The position numbers and the translations under genes were made by a program. This document shows, in pieces, positions 36,512-44,825 of a stretch of DNA of 55,000 bases. How positions within the stretch are numbered: position 1 is the first letter of the stretch; each line of letters starts with the position of its first letter. The notes under the pieces were generated by a model, which saw nothing but the letters and a program-made list of their open reading frames with translations, was not told the origin of the DNA and did no database searches. The DNA comes from Methylobacterium terrae (lineage in GTDB: Bacteria; Pseudomonadota; Alphaproteobacteria; Rhizobiales; Beijerinckiaceae). The stretch lies in NCBI RefSeq assembly GCF_003173755.1, contig NZ_CP029553.1, positions 3,247,501 to 3,302,500 on the forward strand, in the 5' to 3' direction.

Positions 36512-38458
36512 TCAGGCGATCGCCGTCCATTCCGCGCCGATGGTGCCGATGTTGGGCGACGAGGCGACCCGGCCGTCGCTGCCCATCAGCCACTGGTTCA
36601 CGTGACCGGCCGTGTCGCGCCACAGGATGTCGCTGCGGCCGTCGCCGTTGAAGTCGCCGATATCCTGCACCGTCCACTCCGCGCCGACGGTGCCGATATT
36701 GGGCGACGAGGCGACCCGGCCGTCGCTGCCGGTCAGCCACTGGTTGATGTGGCCCGCCTGGTCGCGCCACAGGATGTCGCTGCGACCGTCGCCGTTGAAG
36801 TCGCCGGTGCCCTGGACCGTCCATTCAGCGCCGATGGTGCCGATGTTGGGCGCCGAGGTGACCCGGCCGTCGCTGCCGGTCAGCCACTGGTTGATGTGGC
36901 CCGCCTGGTCGCGCCACAGGATGTCGCTGCGACCGTCGCCGTTGAAGTCGCCGATGTCCTGGACCGTCCATTCAGCGCCGATGGTGCCGATGTTGGGCGC
37001 CGAGGTGACCCGGCCGTCGCTGCCGGTCAGCCACTGGTTGATGTGACCGGCCGTGTCGCGCCACAGGATGTCGCTGCGGCCGTCCCCGTTGAAGTCGCCG
37101 GTGCCCTGGACCGTCCATTCCGCGCCGACGGTGCCGACGTTGGGCGCCGAGGTGACCCGGCCGTCGCCGCCCATCAGCCACTGGTTGATGTGACCGGCCG
37201 TGTCGCGCCACAGGATATCGGCGCGGCCGTCACCGTTGAAGTCGCCGAAATCCTGCACCGTCCATTCCGAGCCGACGGCGCCGATGGTGGGCATCGCGGT
37301 GATTCGACCGTCGCTGCCGGTCAGCCACTCGCTGATGCGGCCGGCCGTGTCGCGCCACAGGATGTCGCTGCGGCCGTCGCCGTTGAAGTCGACCAGGCCC
37401 TCGTCGGCGATGTAGTTGGTGACGGTCCAGGAGACGCTCTGCTCCAGATCCGACCGGTCGCCCCTCACCATGTCGGTCGGATCGTAGGCGCGCGCCGTCA
37501 CGGTGTACGTGCCGTAGTAGAGACCGTGGGACTTGAGGTCGAACGTTCCGCCGGCATTGCCGTACGTGGTTCCGTTGACCTTCCAGTCGACGTTGATCAC
37601 GTTGGGATCGATGACACTGACGTTCAGGCGATTGACGTTCAGCTTCACGCCGGAATTGTCATCGTACCGGTCGATGGGGTCGACGAGGGCGTAGAAGCCG
37701 TGGATGAACTCTTCCTTGGCGATGGGGTCGAAGGGCCGGCCGAGGCTTCGCATCTTGGAGTCCTGGGTCGGACGATAGATGCCCTGATCGTAGTAATAGC
37801 CGCCTTGATAGCTCCCGACGACCCCGAGAACGGGATCGTTATAGCCCTTCCACTCGGCCCACTTCGCTCCCGTCGGGTCCTTGGTGATGTTGTCCTGGGT
37901 CGGCTCGCTGCCCGTATACGTCCCGGTATTGCCGCCGTATTCGTCCGCCAGCCCGGCGAAGGAATGGCCGATCTCGTGCAGCGCGATCTCCTTGGCGGAG
38001 GCGTTGCCGGCCGCGTAGACGCCGTATCGCCCACCGCCGCCGCCGTACTTGGTGCTGTTCACCAGCACGTATCGCATCTCCGCCTTGATCCCGGTGCCGG
38101 CCAGCGCCGAGTTCAACGCCGCATCGGCCTTGCTCTCGTTGATGTAGAGCAGCCGCTCGGTCACCCCGTCCCAGTAGTACTTCGCGTCCAGCGCTGTATC
38201 GACGGAGATGCCGGCCTTGACATCATCGGCGCCGGATTGCACCGAAGGCGTATCGACCGCGTAGAAATTGAAGAAATTCCGGTACCGTCCGAACGGCTGG
38301 GTGTTCGCGGTGCCGTCGAACAAGTACGAGATGTAGGCGTTGATGTCGGATGTGAACTTGTCCGACAGCTCGCCGCTCGTATATCCGTCGCCAAGAAAGA
38401 ACACGTCGACGCGATTCGAGCTCGATCCGGTGTTGAGGACATTCCTCAGAGTTGCCAT
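36512..38458 (-). CDS. M64-type metallopeptidase with six FG-GAP/VCBS-like repeats
   Basis: 648 residues from ATG at 38458 with an AAGGGGG ribosome region. The N-terminal half is an IgA-peptidase (M64) type catalytic domain: VDVFFLGDGYTSGEL at the start and the zinc motif HEIGHSFAGLADEYGG with H161 and H165. Residues about 355-648 are six repeats of about 49 residues, each beginning DFNGDGRSDILWRD, the calcium-binding FG-GAP/VCBS type. No N-terminal signal peptide is visible. That fits type I secretion by a C-terminal signal, although no GGxGxD RTX run is present. The catalytic part is visibly less GC-rich than its neighbours, which hints at transfer. It may also be a surface-associated adhesin/protease. 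Confidence 0.85.
   Translation of the reverse strand: MATLRNVLNTGSSSNRVDVFFLGDGYTSGELSDKFTSDINAYISYLFDGTANTQPFGRYRNFFNFYAVDTPSVQSGADDVKAGISVDTALDAKYYWDGVTERLLYINESKADAALNSALAGTGIKAEMRYVLVNSTKYGGGGGRYGVYAAGNASAKEIALHEIGHSFAGLADEYGGNTGTYTGSEPTQDNITKDPTGAKWAEWKGYNDPVLGVVGSYQGGYYYDQGIYRPTQDSKMRSLGRPFDPIAKEEFIHGFYALVDPIDRYDDNSGVKLNVNRLNVSVIDPNVINVDWKVNGTTYGNAGGTFDLKSHGLYYGTYTVTARAYDPTDMVRGDRSDLEQSVSWTVTNYIADEGLVDFNGDGRSDILWRDTAGRISEWLTGSDGRITAMPTIGAVGSEWTVQDFGDFNGDGRADILWRDTAGHINQWLMGGDGRVTSAPNVGTVGAEWTVQGTGDFNGDGRSDILWRDTAGHINQWLTGSDGRVTSAPNIGTIGAEWTVQDIGDFNGDGRSDILWRDQAGHINQWLTGSDGRVTSAPNIGTIGAEWTVQGTGDFNGDGRSDILWRDQAGHINQWLTGSDGRVASSPNIGTVGAEWTVQDIGDFNGDGRSDILWRDTAGHVNQWLMGSDGRVASSPNIGTIGAEWTAIA
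36515..37390 (-). repeat. six tandem 147-bp repeats inside the M64 gene
   Basis: Six units of about 147 bases encode the FG-GAP-like modules. Units 3, 4 and 5 are almost identical at the DNA level, differing mostly at a few codons (TAG/QAG, SAPNIGTIG/SSPNIGTVG, QDIG/QGTG). The first unit (ISEWLTGSDGRITAMP) is the most diverged. The alternation of QDIG and QGTG endings suggests duplication of a two-unit block. The last unit is slightly cut short at the stop. Confidence 0.88.
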
Positions 38459-38906
38459 GCCTTGCCCCCTTGCGCCCTCAATCACGATATTCTTCTATTA
38501 AATATCGACGACCTTCATTACTGGAGAAAAATCACAATAATGCGGCCAGATTCGGACGATAGGCGCCCGATGTAGTGAAGTCAAGATCCATCACAGGACA
38601 CACGACACGACGATGCGGGTCATCGCGGATTTTTCACTTTGATGCCCGGTACGATGGAAATCGAGACCGGGCGGCTACGGCGGATTGAACATTATATGCG
38701 CAATCTCGGCTCGTATCTCGCAAAAAATGGCGATGCTGCATTTTAAATATTTGTTAATATGCCCTTCAGATCCATATTCGACCGATAGCGGCTCAAAAAA
38801 TCATCAATGGCGCGACACAACATGCGGCAGCAGGATTGCGCTACCCGGTCCGGTTTATTTACATGCCAGGCCTGCGGCCCCGCTGTCTGGTCCCTGCGAG
38901 AGTCCT
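38459..38906. other. AT-rich intergenic region between peptidase and hydantoinase genes
   Basis: The 448 bases here are the most AT-rich stretch in the window, with runs such as TTCTATTAAATATC and CATTTTAAATATTTG. It separates divergent genes and should hold both promoters. No gene was found; the in-frame extension upstream of the hydantoinase (from 38685) is not protein-like. It may be a bendable or protein-binding region, or the edge of a transferred segment. Confidence 0.6.
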
Positions 38907-40295
38907 ATGACCGACCGAAGCTTCGACACCGTGATCCGCGGCGGCACCGTCGCCACCGCGAGCGACGTCTTCTCCGCCGATCTCGGCCTGCGCGACGGGC
39001 GGATCGCGGCCCTCGGCCTCGGCCTTCCCCCGGGCCGGCACGAGATCGACGCGGGGGGCAAGCTGGTGCTGCCGGGCGGGGTCGACAGCCACGCCCATAT
39101 CGAGCAGCTCTCGGCCTCCGGCCTGATGAACGCCGATACCTGGGAGAGCGCCACCCGCTCGGCGGCGCTCGGCGGCACCACCAGCGTCATCGCCTTCGCG
39201 GCCCAGCATGTCGGCATGGATCTGGCGAAGGTCGTCGAGGACTATACGGCGCTCGCGGCGCGCGGCGCGGTGATCGACTACGCCTTCCACCTCATCGTGG
39301 CGGACGCGACCGAGAAGGCCCTGAGCCGGGACATCCCGGCGCTCGCGCGAGGCGGCCACACCTCGCTCAAGGCGTTCATGACCTATGACCGCCTGCGGCT
39401 CGCCGACGAGGCGCTGCTCGACCTGATGGCGGCGGCGAAAGACGTGGGCGCCCTCGTCTGCGTCCACGCCGAGAACCACGGGCTGATCGCCTTCGCGAGC
39501 CGGCAATTGCTGAAGGAGGGCAGGACGGCACCGAAGTACCATGCCGCCAGCCACCCGCGCCTGTCGGAATCGGAGGCGTTCGAGCGGGTGGTGCGATTCT
39601 CGCAGTACCTCGACCAGCCGGTGATGATCTTCCACGTCTCGACGCAGGAGGGCGCGGCGATCCTGCGCCGGGCCCGCGGCGAGGGCGCCAAGGTCTATGC
39701 CGAGACCTGCCCGCAATACCTGTTCCTCACCGAGTCCGACCTCGACCGGCCGGGGCTGGAGGGGGCGAAGTGGATGTGCTCGCCGCCGCTGCGCGAGGCC
39801 CGCGACCAGGAGGCCCTGTGGCGCGCCCTCGAGCTCGGCGACCTCCAGACCGTGTCGTCGGACCACGCGCCCTACCGCTACGACGAGACCGGCAAGCTCA
39901 AGGCGGGGCGGGCTGCGACCTTCAAGGAGATCGCCAACGGCATGCCGGGCCTGCAGATGCGCCTGCCGCTCCTCTTCGACGCGATGGTGTCGGGCGGGCG
40001 GCTCGGCCTCAGGAAGTTCGTCGAGATCACCGCGACGGCGCCGGCCCGGATCTACGGCCTGGAGGCCAAGGGCTCGGTGGCGGTGGGCATGGATGCCGAC
40101 CTCTGCATCTGGGACCCGGGCAAGCGGGTCACCCTCTCCGACGCGATGGTCGAGGACCGCACCGGCTTCACGCCCTATGCCGGGCGCGAGGTGACCGGGT
40201 GGCCCGAGACGGTTCTGTGTCGCGGCCGGGTGATCGCCGAGAACGGCGCGGTGACGGCGCCGGCCGGCAGCGGCGCGCCGATCCGGCGGGGCTGA
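38907..40295 (+). CDS. D-hydantoinase (dihydropyrimidinase family)
   Basis: 462 residues of the cyclic amidohydrolase family. The binuclear zinc ligands are H62 and H64 in VDSHAHIEQ, the carboxylated lysine K155 in HTSLKAFMTYD, H187 in VHAEN, H243 in FHVST and D319 in SSDHAPYR. It opens 5-monosubstituted hydantoins (or dihydropyrimidines) to N-carbamoyl-D-amino acids, which the carbamoylase then hydrolyses. ATG at 38907 is chosen because the family begins there (DTVIRGGTVA). It is separated from the rest of the locus by the M64 gene. Confidence 0.92.
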   Translation: MTDRSFDTVIRGGTVATASDVFSADLGLRDGRIAALGLGLPPGRHEIDAGGKLVLPGGVDSHAHIEQLSASGLMNADTWESATRSAALGGTTSVIAFAAQHVGMDLAKVVEDYTALAARGAVIDYAFHLIVADATEKALSRDIPALARGGHTSLKAFMTYDRLRLADEALLDLMAAAKDVGALVCVHAENHGLIAFASRQLLKEGRTAPKYHAASHPRLSESEAFERVVRFSQYLDQPVMIFHVSTQEGAAILRRARGEGAKVYAETCPQYLFLTESDLDRPGLEGAKWMCSPPLREARDQEALWRALELGDLQTVSSDHAPYRYDETGKLKAGRAATFKEIANGMPGLQMRLPLLFDAMVSGGRLGLRKFVEITATAPARIYGLEAKGSVAVGMDADLCIWDPGKRVTLSDAMVEDRTGFTPYAGREVTGWPETVLCRGRVIAENGAVTAPAGSGAPIRRG

Positions 40296-40393
40296 GCCGG
40301 CGGAACCTCCGACGGGCCGCCCGGTTGCGCCAAGGAGCGGCGTCAGGAGCGAAGGGACGCCTCCCTGGATCGTCCCTCGGCAAGGAGGCCCGC

Positions 40394-41377
40394 ATGACCG
40401 ACCTGCAGAACGCCGTCGTGGTGCTCACCGGCGCCTCGAGCGGCATCGGCCGCGCCGCCGCCCTTGCCTTCGCCGGCCGGGGGGCCCGGCTGGTGCTGGC
40501 GGCGCGGCGCCGCGACGCCCTGGAGGACGTGGCGCAGGCCTGCCGGCGCGAGGGCGCTCAGGCGATCGCGGTGCCGACCGACGTGACCGACGCCGACGCG
40601 GTGCAGGCGCTCGCCGACGAGGCCGTGCGGGCCTTCGGCGGCATCGACGTCTGGATCAACAATGCCGGCACCGGGGTGTTCGGGCCGTACCAGGACGCGC
40701 CCCTCGACCTCCACCGCCTGACGGTCGCGGTGAACCTGCTGGGGGGCATGTACGGCGCCTACGCGGCCCTGCCGGTCTTCCTGAGCCAGGGGCACGGCAC
40801 GCTGATCACCAACATCTCGCTCGGCGGCTGGGCGCCGGCGCCGTTCGCGGCGGCCTACACGGCGAGCAAGTTCGGCCTGCGCGGCTTCACCGCGGCCCTG
40901 CGCCAGGAGCTGCGCCGGCATCCCCGCATCCACGTCTGCTCGGTCTTCCCGGCGATGGTCGACACGCCCGGGCTCGATCACGGCGCCAACGTCTCGGGCA
41001 AGCGCATCGATGCCGGTCCCTTCGTCTACGCGCCCGAGGACGTGGCCGAGACCTTCGTGCACGTCGCGCGCCACCCCCACGACGAGGTCGCGGTCGGCTG
41101 GCCGGCCCGGGCGGCGCAGGCCGCCTACGCGCTCGCGCCGGGCCCCACCGAGCACCTGATGGGAGTGGCGATCCACCGCGCCCTCGACCGGGCGGGGCCC
41201 GCGCCCGTGACCCACGGCGCGCTGCGCGCGCCCCTCGACGATCGCCGGCGCACGAGCGGCGGCTGGCGGGACCGCCACGGCGTGCCCTCCGCCCGGCGCC
41301 TCAGCACCGGGCTCGCGCTGGGCCTCGGCGTCGGTGCGCTCTTCCTCTCCGCGACTGCGGCCGCGAAGTCACGCTGA
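40394..41377 (+). CDS. SDR-family oxidoreductase with C-terminal membrane segment
   Basis: 327 residues with the classical SDR motifs TGASSGIG (12-19), NNAG (89-92), S142, Y155 and K159. It then extends beyond the domain to a terminal hydrophobic helix (STGLALGLGVGALFLSATAA), so it may be attached to the membrane by its tail. Such C-tail SDRs are common in Proteobacteria. A strong AAGGAGG precedes the ATG at 40394. It follows the hydantoinase by 98 bases. The substrate is unknown. Confidence 0.88.
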   Translation: MTDLQNAVVVLTGASSGIGRAAALAFAGRGARLVLAARRRDALEDVAQACRREGAQAIAVPTDVTDADAVQALADEAVRAFGGIDVWINNAGTGVFGPYQDAPLDLHRLTVAVNLLGGMYGAYAALPVFLSQGHGTLITNISLGGWAPAPFAAAYTASKFGLRGFTAALRQELRRHPRIHVCSVFPAMVDTPGLDHGANVSGKRIDAGPFVYAPEDVAETFVHVARHPHDEVAVGWPARAAQAAYALAPGPTEHLMGVAIHRALDRAGPAPVTHGALRAPLDDRRRTSGGWRDRHGVPSARRLSTGLALGLGVGALFLSATAAAKSR

Positions 41378-41378
41378 C

Positions 41379-41409
41379 CGGAGATCGGCCGCCCGCCGGC
41401 CGATCTCCG
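41379..41409. terminator. hairpin after the SDR gene
   Basis: Perfect 13-base arms CGGAGATCGGCCG and CGGCCGATCTCCG with loop CCCGC lie right after the SDR stop. No T-run is present. It probably ends the hydantoinase-SDR message before the kinase gene. Confidence 0.7.
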
Positions 41410-41475
41410 CTTCACTCGCGGAACCATCGGGGGCGACGCGCGCTCCCTCTCGGTCCCGATCGAGGAGCCGCCGCC

Positions 41476-42549
41476 CTGTCCACGGCCGAACCGACCGCGC
41501 CGGCGGCGCCCGCCCTCACGGCACGGCGCAGCCGGCTCTGGAGTGCCATCCAGGCCACCGAGCGCTTGCGCGCGCAGGTCTGGCTCGGCGACCTCGTGGC
41601 GCTCGGCGCCACGGCGGCCGCCCTCGGCCTGCGCCTCGCCGTCGACGAGGTGCTGCCGCCGGGCTTTCCCTACCTGACGTTCTTCCCGGCCGTCATCCTC
41701 ACCACGTTCTTCTGCGGCCTGCGCGCCGGCATCACCTGCGCGACCCTGAGCGGGCTGGCAGCCTGGTACTTCTTCCTGCCGCCGAGCCAGGGCTTCCTCC
41801 TCTCGGCGCAGTCCGGGCTGACGCTGGCCTTCTACGTCTTCATCGTCTCGGTCGACATCGCGCTGATCCACATCATGCACACGGCGGGCGCGCGGCTGCG
41901 CCACGAGCGCGCGGTGACGGCGGGGCTCTACGAGCAGCAGCGCACCCTGTTCCAGGAGCTGCAGCACCGGGTGGCGAACAACATGCAGTTCGTCGCCGCG
42001 CTCCTCACCCTGCAGAAGCGCCGGGTCGGCGACGACCCGAAGGCCGCGCTCGCCGCCCTCGACGAGGCGCGGGTGCGGCTCGAGACGATCTCGCGCATCC
42101 ACCGCAGGCTCTACGACCCGGACCGGATCAACCTGCCGGCGGGCCAGTACCTGCAGGAGCTCTGCGGCGACCTCCTCGACGCGACGGGCGCGCGCAACAT
42201 CGTCTGCCTCGTCGACGTCGCCCCGGTGCGCTTCGACCTGACGCGGCTCACCACCCTGTCGCTCCTGGTGGTCGAGGTGGTGACCAACGCCCTCAAGCAC
42301 GCCTTCCCCGACGGCGCCCGCGGCACGATCACGATCCGCCTGGAGGCGACCGCGGCCGACCGGATGGCGCTCACCATCGCGGATGACGGACGCGGCATCC
42401 CGGCTGGGTTCGACGCGGAGGCGAGCCGCAGCCTGGGGATGCGCATCGCCCAGGGGCTGGCGGCCCAGCTCGACGGCACGCTCACCTATGCGGGCGGGGA
42501 CGGGACGGTGGTGCGGCTCGACTTCGCCGCCCCGGCCGTGCCCGCCTAG
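41476..42549 (+). CDS. DUF4118/HisKA_2 (HWE-type) sensor histidine kinase, probable CTG start
   Basis: 357 residues if it starts at CTG 41476. A GAGGAG ribosome site lies 8 bases upstream, and the first 30 residues (STAEPTAPAAPALTARRSRL) are protein-like. No ATG or GTG occurs in frame before the TTG at 41566, the only other option. Four N-terminal membrane segments (DUF4118, FLPPSQGFLLSAQSG) precede the HWE-type H-box ELQHRVANNMQFVAALL (H164) and an HATPase end with VVEVVTNALKHAFPDG and DDGRGIPAGFD. It is a membrane sensor likely feeding a response regulator elsewhere. Its TAG stop overlaps the MAPEG stop on the other strand. Confidence 0.85.
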   Translation: MSTAEPTAPAAPALTARRSRLWSAIQATERLRAQVWLGDLVALGATAAALGLRLAVDEVLPPGFPYLTFFPAVILTTFFCGLRAGITCATLSGLAAWYFFLPPSQGFLLSAQSGLTLAFYVFIVSVDIALIHIMHTAGARLRHERAVTAGLYEQQRTLFQELQHRVANNMQFVAALLTLQKRRVGDDPKAALAALDEARVRLETISRIHRRLYDPDRINLPAGQYLQELCGDLLDATGARNIVCLVDVAPVRFDLTRLTTLSLLVVEVVTNALKHAFPDGARGTITIRLEATAADRMALTIADDGRGIPAGFDAEASRSLGMRIAQGLAAQLDGTLTYAGGDGTVVRLDFAAPAVPA

Positions 42550-42944
42550 GACAGCCGCAGCAGCAGCGCGACCGCCGCGACGATCAGCACCGCGAAGGTC
42601 GCCAGGATGCCGCCGCCGCGGCAGGCGAACTGCCGGGGGGAATTCGCCGGCGCCGTCATGCCGAACGGGTGCAGCACACGGCCGACCAGCAGCACGATCA
42701 GCAGGCCGTGGACCAGGGTGCGGCCCGCGCCGTGGGCCTCGAGCAGGCCGACGAGGAGCAGGATGAACGGCACGTACTCGGCGAAGTTGGCCTGGCTGCG
42801 GGCGCGGTGCAGCAGCACCGCGTCGCCCCCGTCGCCGTGCAGCACGTTGGCGGAGAGCCGCCGGGCCATCACCCAGATCGAGAGGCCGGAAAAGAGCAGC
42901 GCGAGCACGGCGCCGTAGGACGCGGTCAGGGACGGGAACACCAT
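42546..42944 (-). CDS. MAPEG-family membrane protein
   Basis: 132 residues, four hydrophobic segments, with the MAPEG signature RSQANFAEYVPFILLLVGLLE. MAPEG proteins are membrane glutathione- or lipid-peroxide-handling enzymes. It starts 15 bases after the stop of the catalase-like gene on the same strand, so the two form an operon. It overlaps the kinase gene tail to tail in the sequence CTAG, which is a stop codon in both directions. Confidence 0.9.
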   Translation of the reverse strand: MVFPSLTASYGAVLALLFSGLSIWVMARRLSANVLHGDGGDAVLLHRARSQANFAEYVPFILLLVGLLEAHGAGRTLVHGLLIVLLVGRVLHPFGMTAPANSPRQFACRGGGILATFAVLIVAAVALLLRLS

Positions 42945-42959
42945 GGCGGAAACTCCTTC

Positions 42960-44063
42960 TCAGGCACCGGTCGGCGAGTGGCGGGTCGGCAAGTGGCGGG
43001 TAGGCTCGTGGATCGGGCAGCCGTTGTGCTCGGCGCGGAAGCCGGCCGAGCGCGGATAGACGGCACGGCGCGCCCGCATCACCGAGCCGAGGGGCCGGTG
43101 CGCCTCGATGCCGTGCCACGGGCTGAAGGCGAGGCCGTCGTCGAGGGCGCGGACCTTCTCGTCGCTCCAGCTCGCCTGCGGCGCGGCCGTGATCCGGGCG
43201 ACCGGGAGGTAGGGGCTCGCCTCCTCGGGCCAGGGCTTCGAGGCGTCCTCGACCGGCATCGCCTCGCGGTCGGTGAGGAGCTGGACGCGCAGCTCCCACA
43301 CGGCCTCATGCGCGGTGAAGAACTCCGAGACCGCCTCGCGCAGGCCGTTCGGGCGGCCGTCGACGTCGAGCGGGGCATTGGTGAGGGCGGTGAGCGCCGG
43401 CGAGACCGGGGCGACCGCGACCTTCGCGACGTAGTCGCCCCAGCGCAAGGGGACCTGGCTGTAGAAGGTCTCGCCGAGGATGTGCGTCTCCGGGTGGCCG
43501 CCGAGGCCGATCAGCGTCGGGCTCTTGCCGCCTACCGCCTCGACCGCGCTCTCGAGCCCGCGCAGGGCGGCGGAGAAGACCTTCTTGAACACCTGCGGCG
43601 TGTCGGTGGTGGCGGCCAGCAGCTTCAGGCTCCTGAGGAAGGCCCTGGCGTCGGGCGCCGTGAAGGTGGGGGCGTTCGCCATGACGAAGTCCTGGCTGTC
43701 CCCCCCGGCGCCGGGCAGCCGCTCGCCCTCGACGCCGATCACCTTGAGGGCGAGGCCGCGCGGGGTCGAGACGCTGTCGTCGAGGATGTCGCCCGGGTTG
43801 GTCGAGAGCCGCAGCACCACGTCGTAGGTGCCGGGCCGGGCAAACGCCCCTTGCGCCAGCGGCGGCGACAAGTCCGGCAGCACGGTCAGCCGCCCGGTCA
43901 GGAGGCCGTGGCTCTTGGCGTGGACGCCGCGCACCGCGTGGCCGTAATCCGCGAGCGTCGTCTCCTGGATCCTGCGGAAGACGCGGATCATCTCCGCGTG
44001 CACCTCCTCCTCGTCGGGCTGCACGGTCTCGAGGGACGGATCGAAGCGGATCGGCGACGGCAT
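42960..44063 (-). CDS. catalase-family haem protein (small, SrpA/allene-oxide-synthase-like)
   Basis: 367 residues, short compared with true catalases of about 480 and more. It keeps the distal His segment GVHAKSHGLLTG, the LRLSTNPGDILDDSVSTPRGLALKV core and a probable proximal Tyr in RRAVYPRSAGFR, so haem binding is likely. Small catalase-like proteins of this type act on organic or fatty-acid hydroperoxides rather than hydrogen peroxide. The paired MAPEG gene supports a role in lipid-peroxide handling. The C-terminus contains a short TRHLPTRHSPT repeat. Confidence 0.87.
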   Translation of the reverse strand: MPSPIRFDPSLETVQPDEEEVHAEMIRVFRRIQETTLADYGHAVRGVHAKSHGLLTGRLTVLPDLSPPLAQGAFARPGTYDVVLRLSTNPGDILDDSVSTPRGLALKVIGVEGERLPGAGGDSQDFVMANAPTFTAPDARAFLRSLKLLAATTDTPQVFKKVFSAALRGLESAVEAVGGKSPTLIGLGGHPETHILGETFYSQVPLRWGDYVAKVAVAPVSPALTALTNAPLDVDGRPNGLREAVSEFFTAHEAVWELRVQLLTDREAMPVEDASKPWPEEASPYLPVARITAAPQASWSDEKVRALDDGLAFSPWHGIEAHRPLGSVMRARRAVYPRSAGFRAEHNGCPIHEPTRHLPTRHSPTGA

Positions 44064-44476
44064 CGGGGCGGGTCTCGCTGTCTCGGGGACGACGCCGGAT
44101 GCGCCGCTGCGTCACCGGCAACGACCCGGCCCCGCCCGCGTTCCCGCACGATCGTCTCGCGCACGATGGATCGCGCGCCGCCCTCGGCCCCGCGCGTCCA
44201 CACGTCGAACTCCACCCGCGGCAAGGATGGGGGCCGGAGAACCGATTTTTCCGCCTCGCGTTGGTTCCCTGCCTTGGAGAAGCATTCTTCTACGTATCAA
44301 GCCTGTTGCAGCAAAGATCGTCTCTCCGACCGGGGCTCTTTGGGAGCCGCGTTCATTGACGGCCGGGCCCGCCGCGGCTTGAATGTGACCGAGAGTCGGC
44401 ATCGCTCCTCCGAGACAGGAACCGCCCGTCGACGATCCCGCGGGCGCCGCACGCCCCTCCCCGAGGAGCCCTGTCC
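44064..44476. other. intergenic region upstream of the catalase-like gene
   Basis: 413 bases. The segment around 44240-44350 is a little less GC-rich than average. No open frame here has convincing codon use or homology. It should contain the catalase-operon promoter (leftward) and that of the small membrane gene (rightward). No operator was recognised. Confidence 0.4.
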
Positions 44477-44653
44477 ATGCCCGCCGCCAAGACCCGCGCC
44501 CTCGCCAGAACCCGCGCCCTCGCTGATACCCGCGCCCTGATCGACCGCGGCCGCTACCTCGCCTGGAATGCGCTCACGATACTCGTCTTCCTGGTGCTCA
44601 CGGCCTACGTCGCGCGCGCCGATGTGCCGGTGCTGATCTCCACCGCGCACTGA
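44477..44653 (+). CDS. small single-span membrane protein with TRALA repeats
   Basis: 58 residues from ATG at 44477 with a GAGGAG ribosome site 8 bases before it. The N-terminus has three near-repeats (KTRALAR, RTRALAD, DTRALID; 18-base units), followed by a hydrophobic span (NALTILVFLVLTAYVARA) and a short polar end. The hydrophobic span and clear ribosome site make it more than a chance frame. A weak 8-base dyad (GCAACGCG/CGCGTTGC) follows at 44654-44679. The function is unknown. Confidence 0.6.
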   Translation: MPAAKTRALARTRALADTRALIDRGRYLAWNALTILVFLVLTAYVARADVPVLISTAH

Positions 44654-44825
44654 GCAACGCGACCGGCAGTGCGCGTTGCCGAACCGGTATTCGGACGGTC
44701 CTCGACGTCCGCAGCGAACACGCCGCCGTCTGCGTCATCCCGGGCTCCGCTGCGCGACCCCGGGGTGACGGGGTGGACGGCAGGTTCGCCAGGGCCTTCC
44801 TGCCTCCGCGACGGGCGAGGCCCCT

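Noticed and set aside
36612..37046. Regular 147-base repeats considered as a CRISPR-like array
   Set aside because: The whole unit repeats with no unique spacers, and it encodes protein modules in frame.
36167..38575. An 802-codon frame antisense to the M64 gene, with apparent repeats
   Set aside because: Its repeats are only the reverse complement of the FG-GAP units. The forward peptidase reading has a zinc motif and proper domains.
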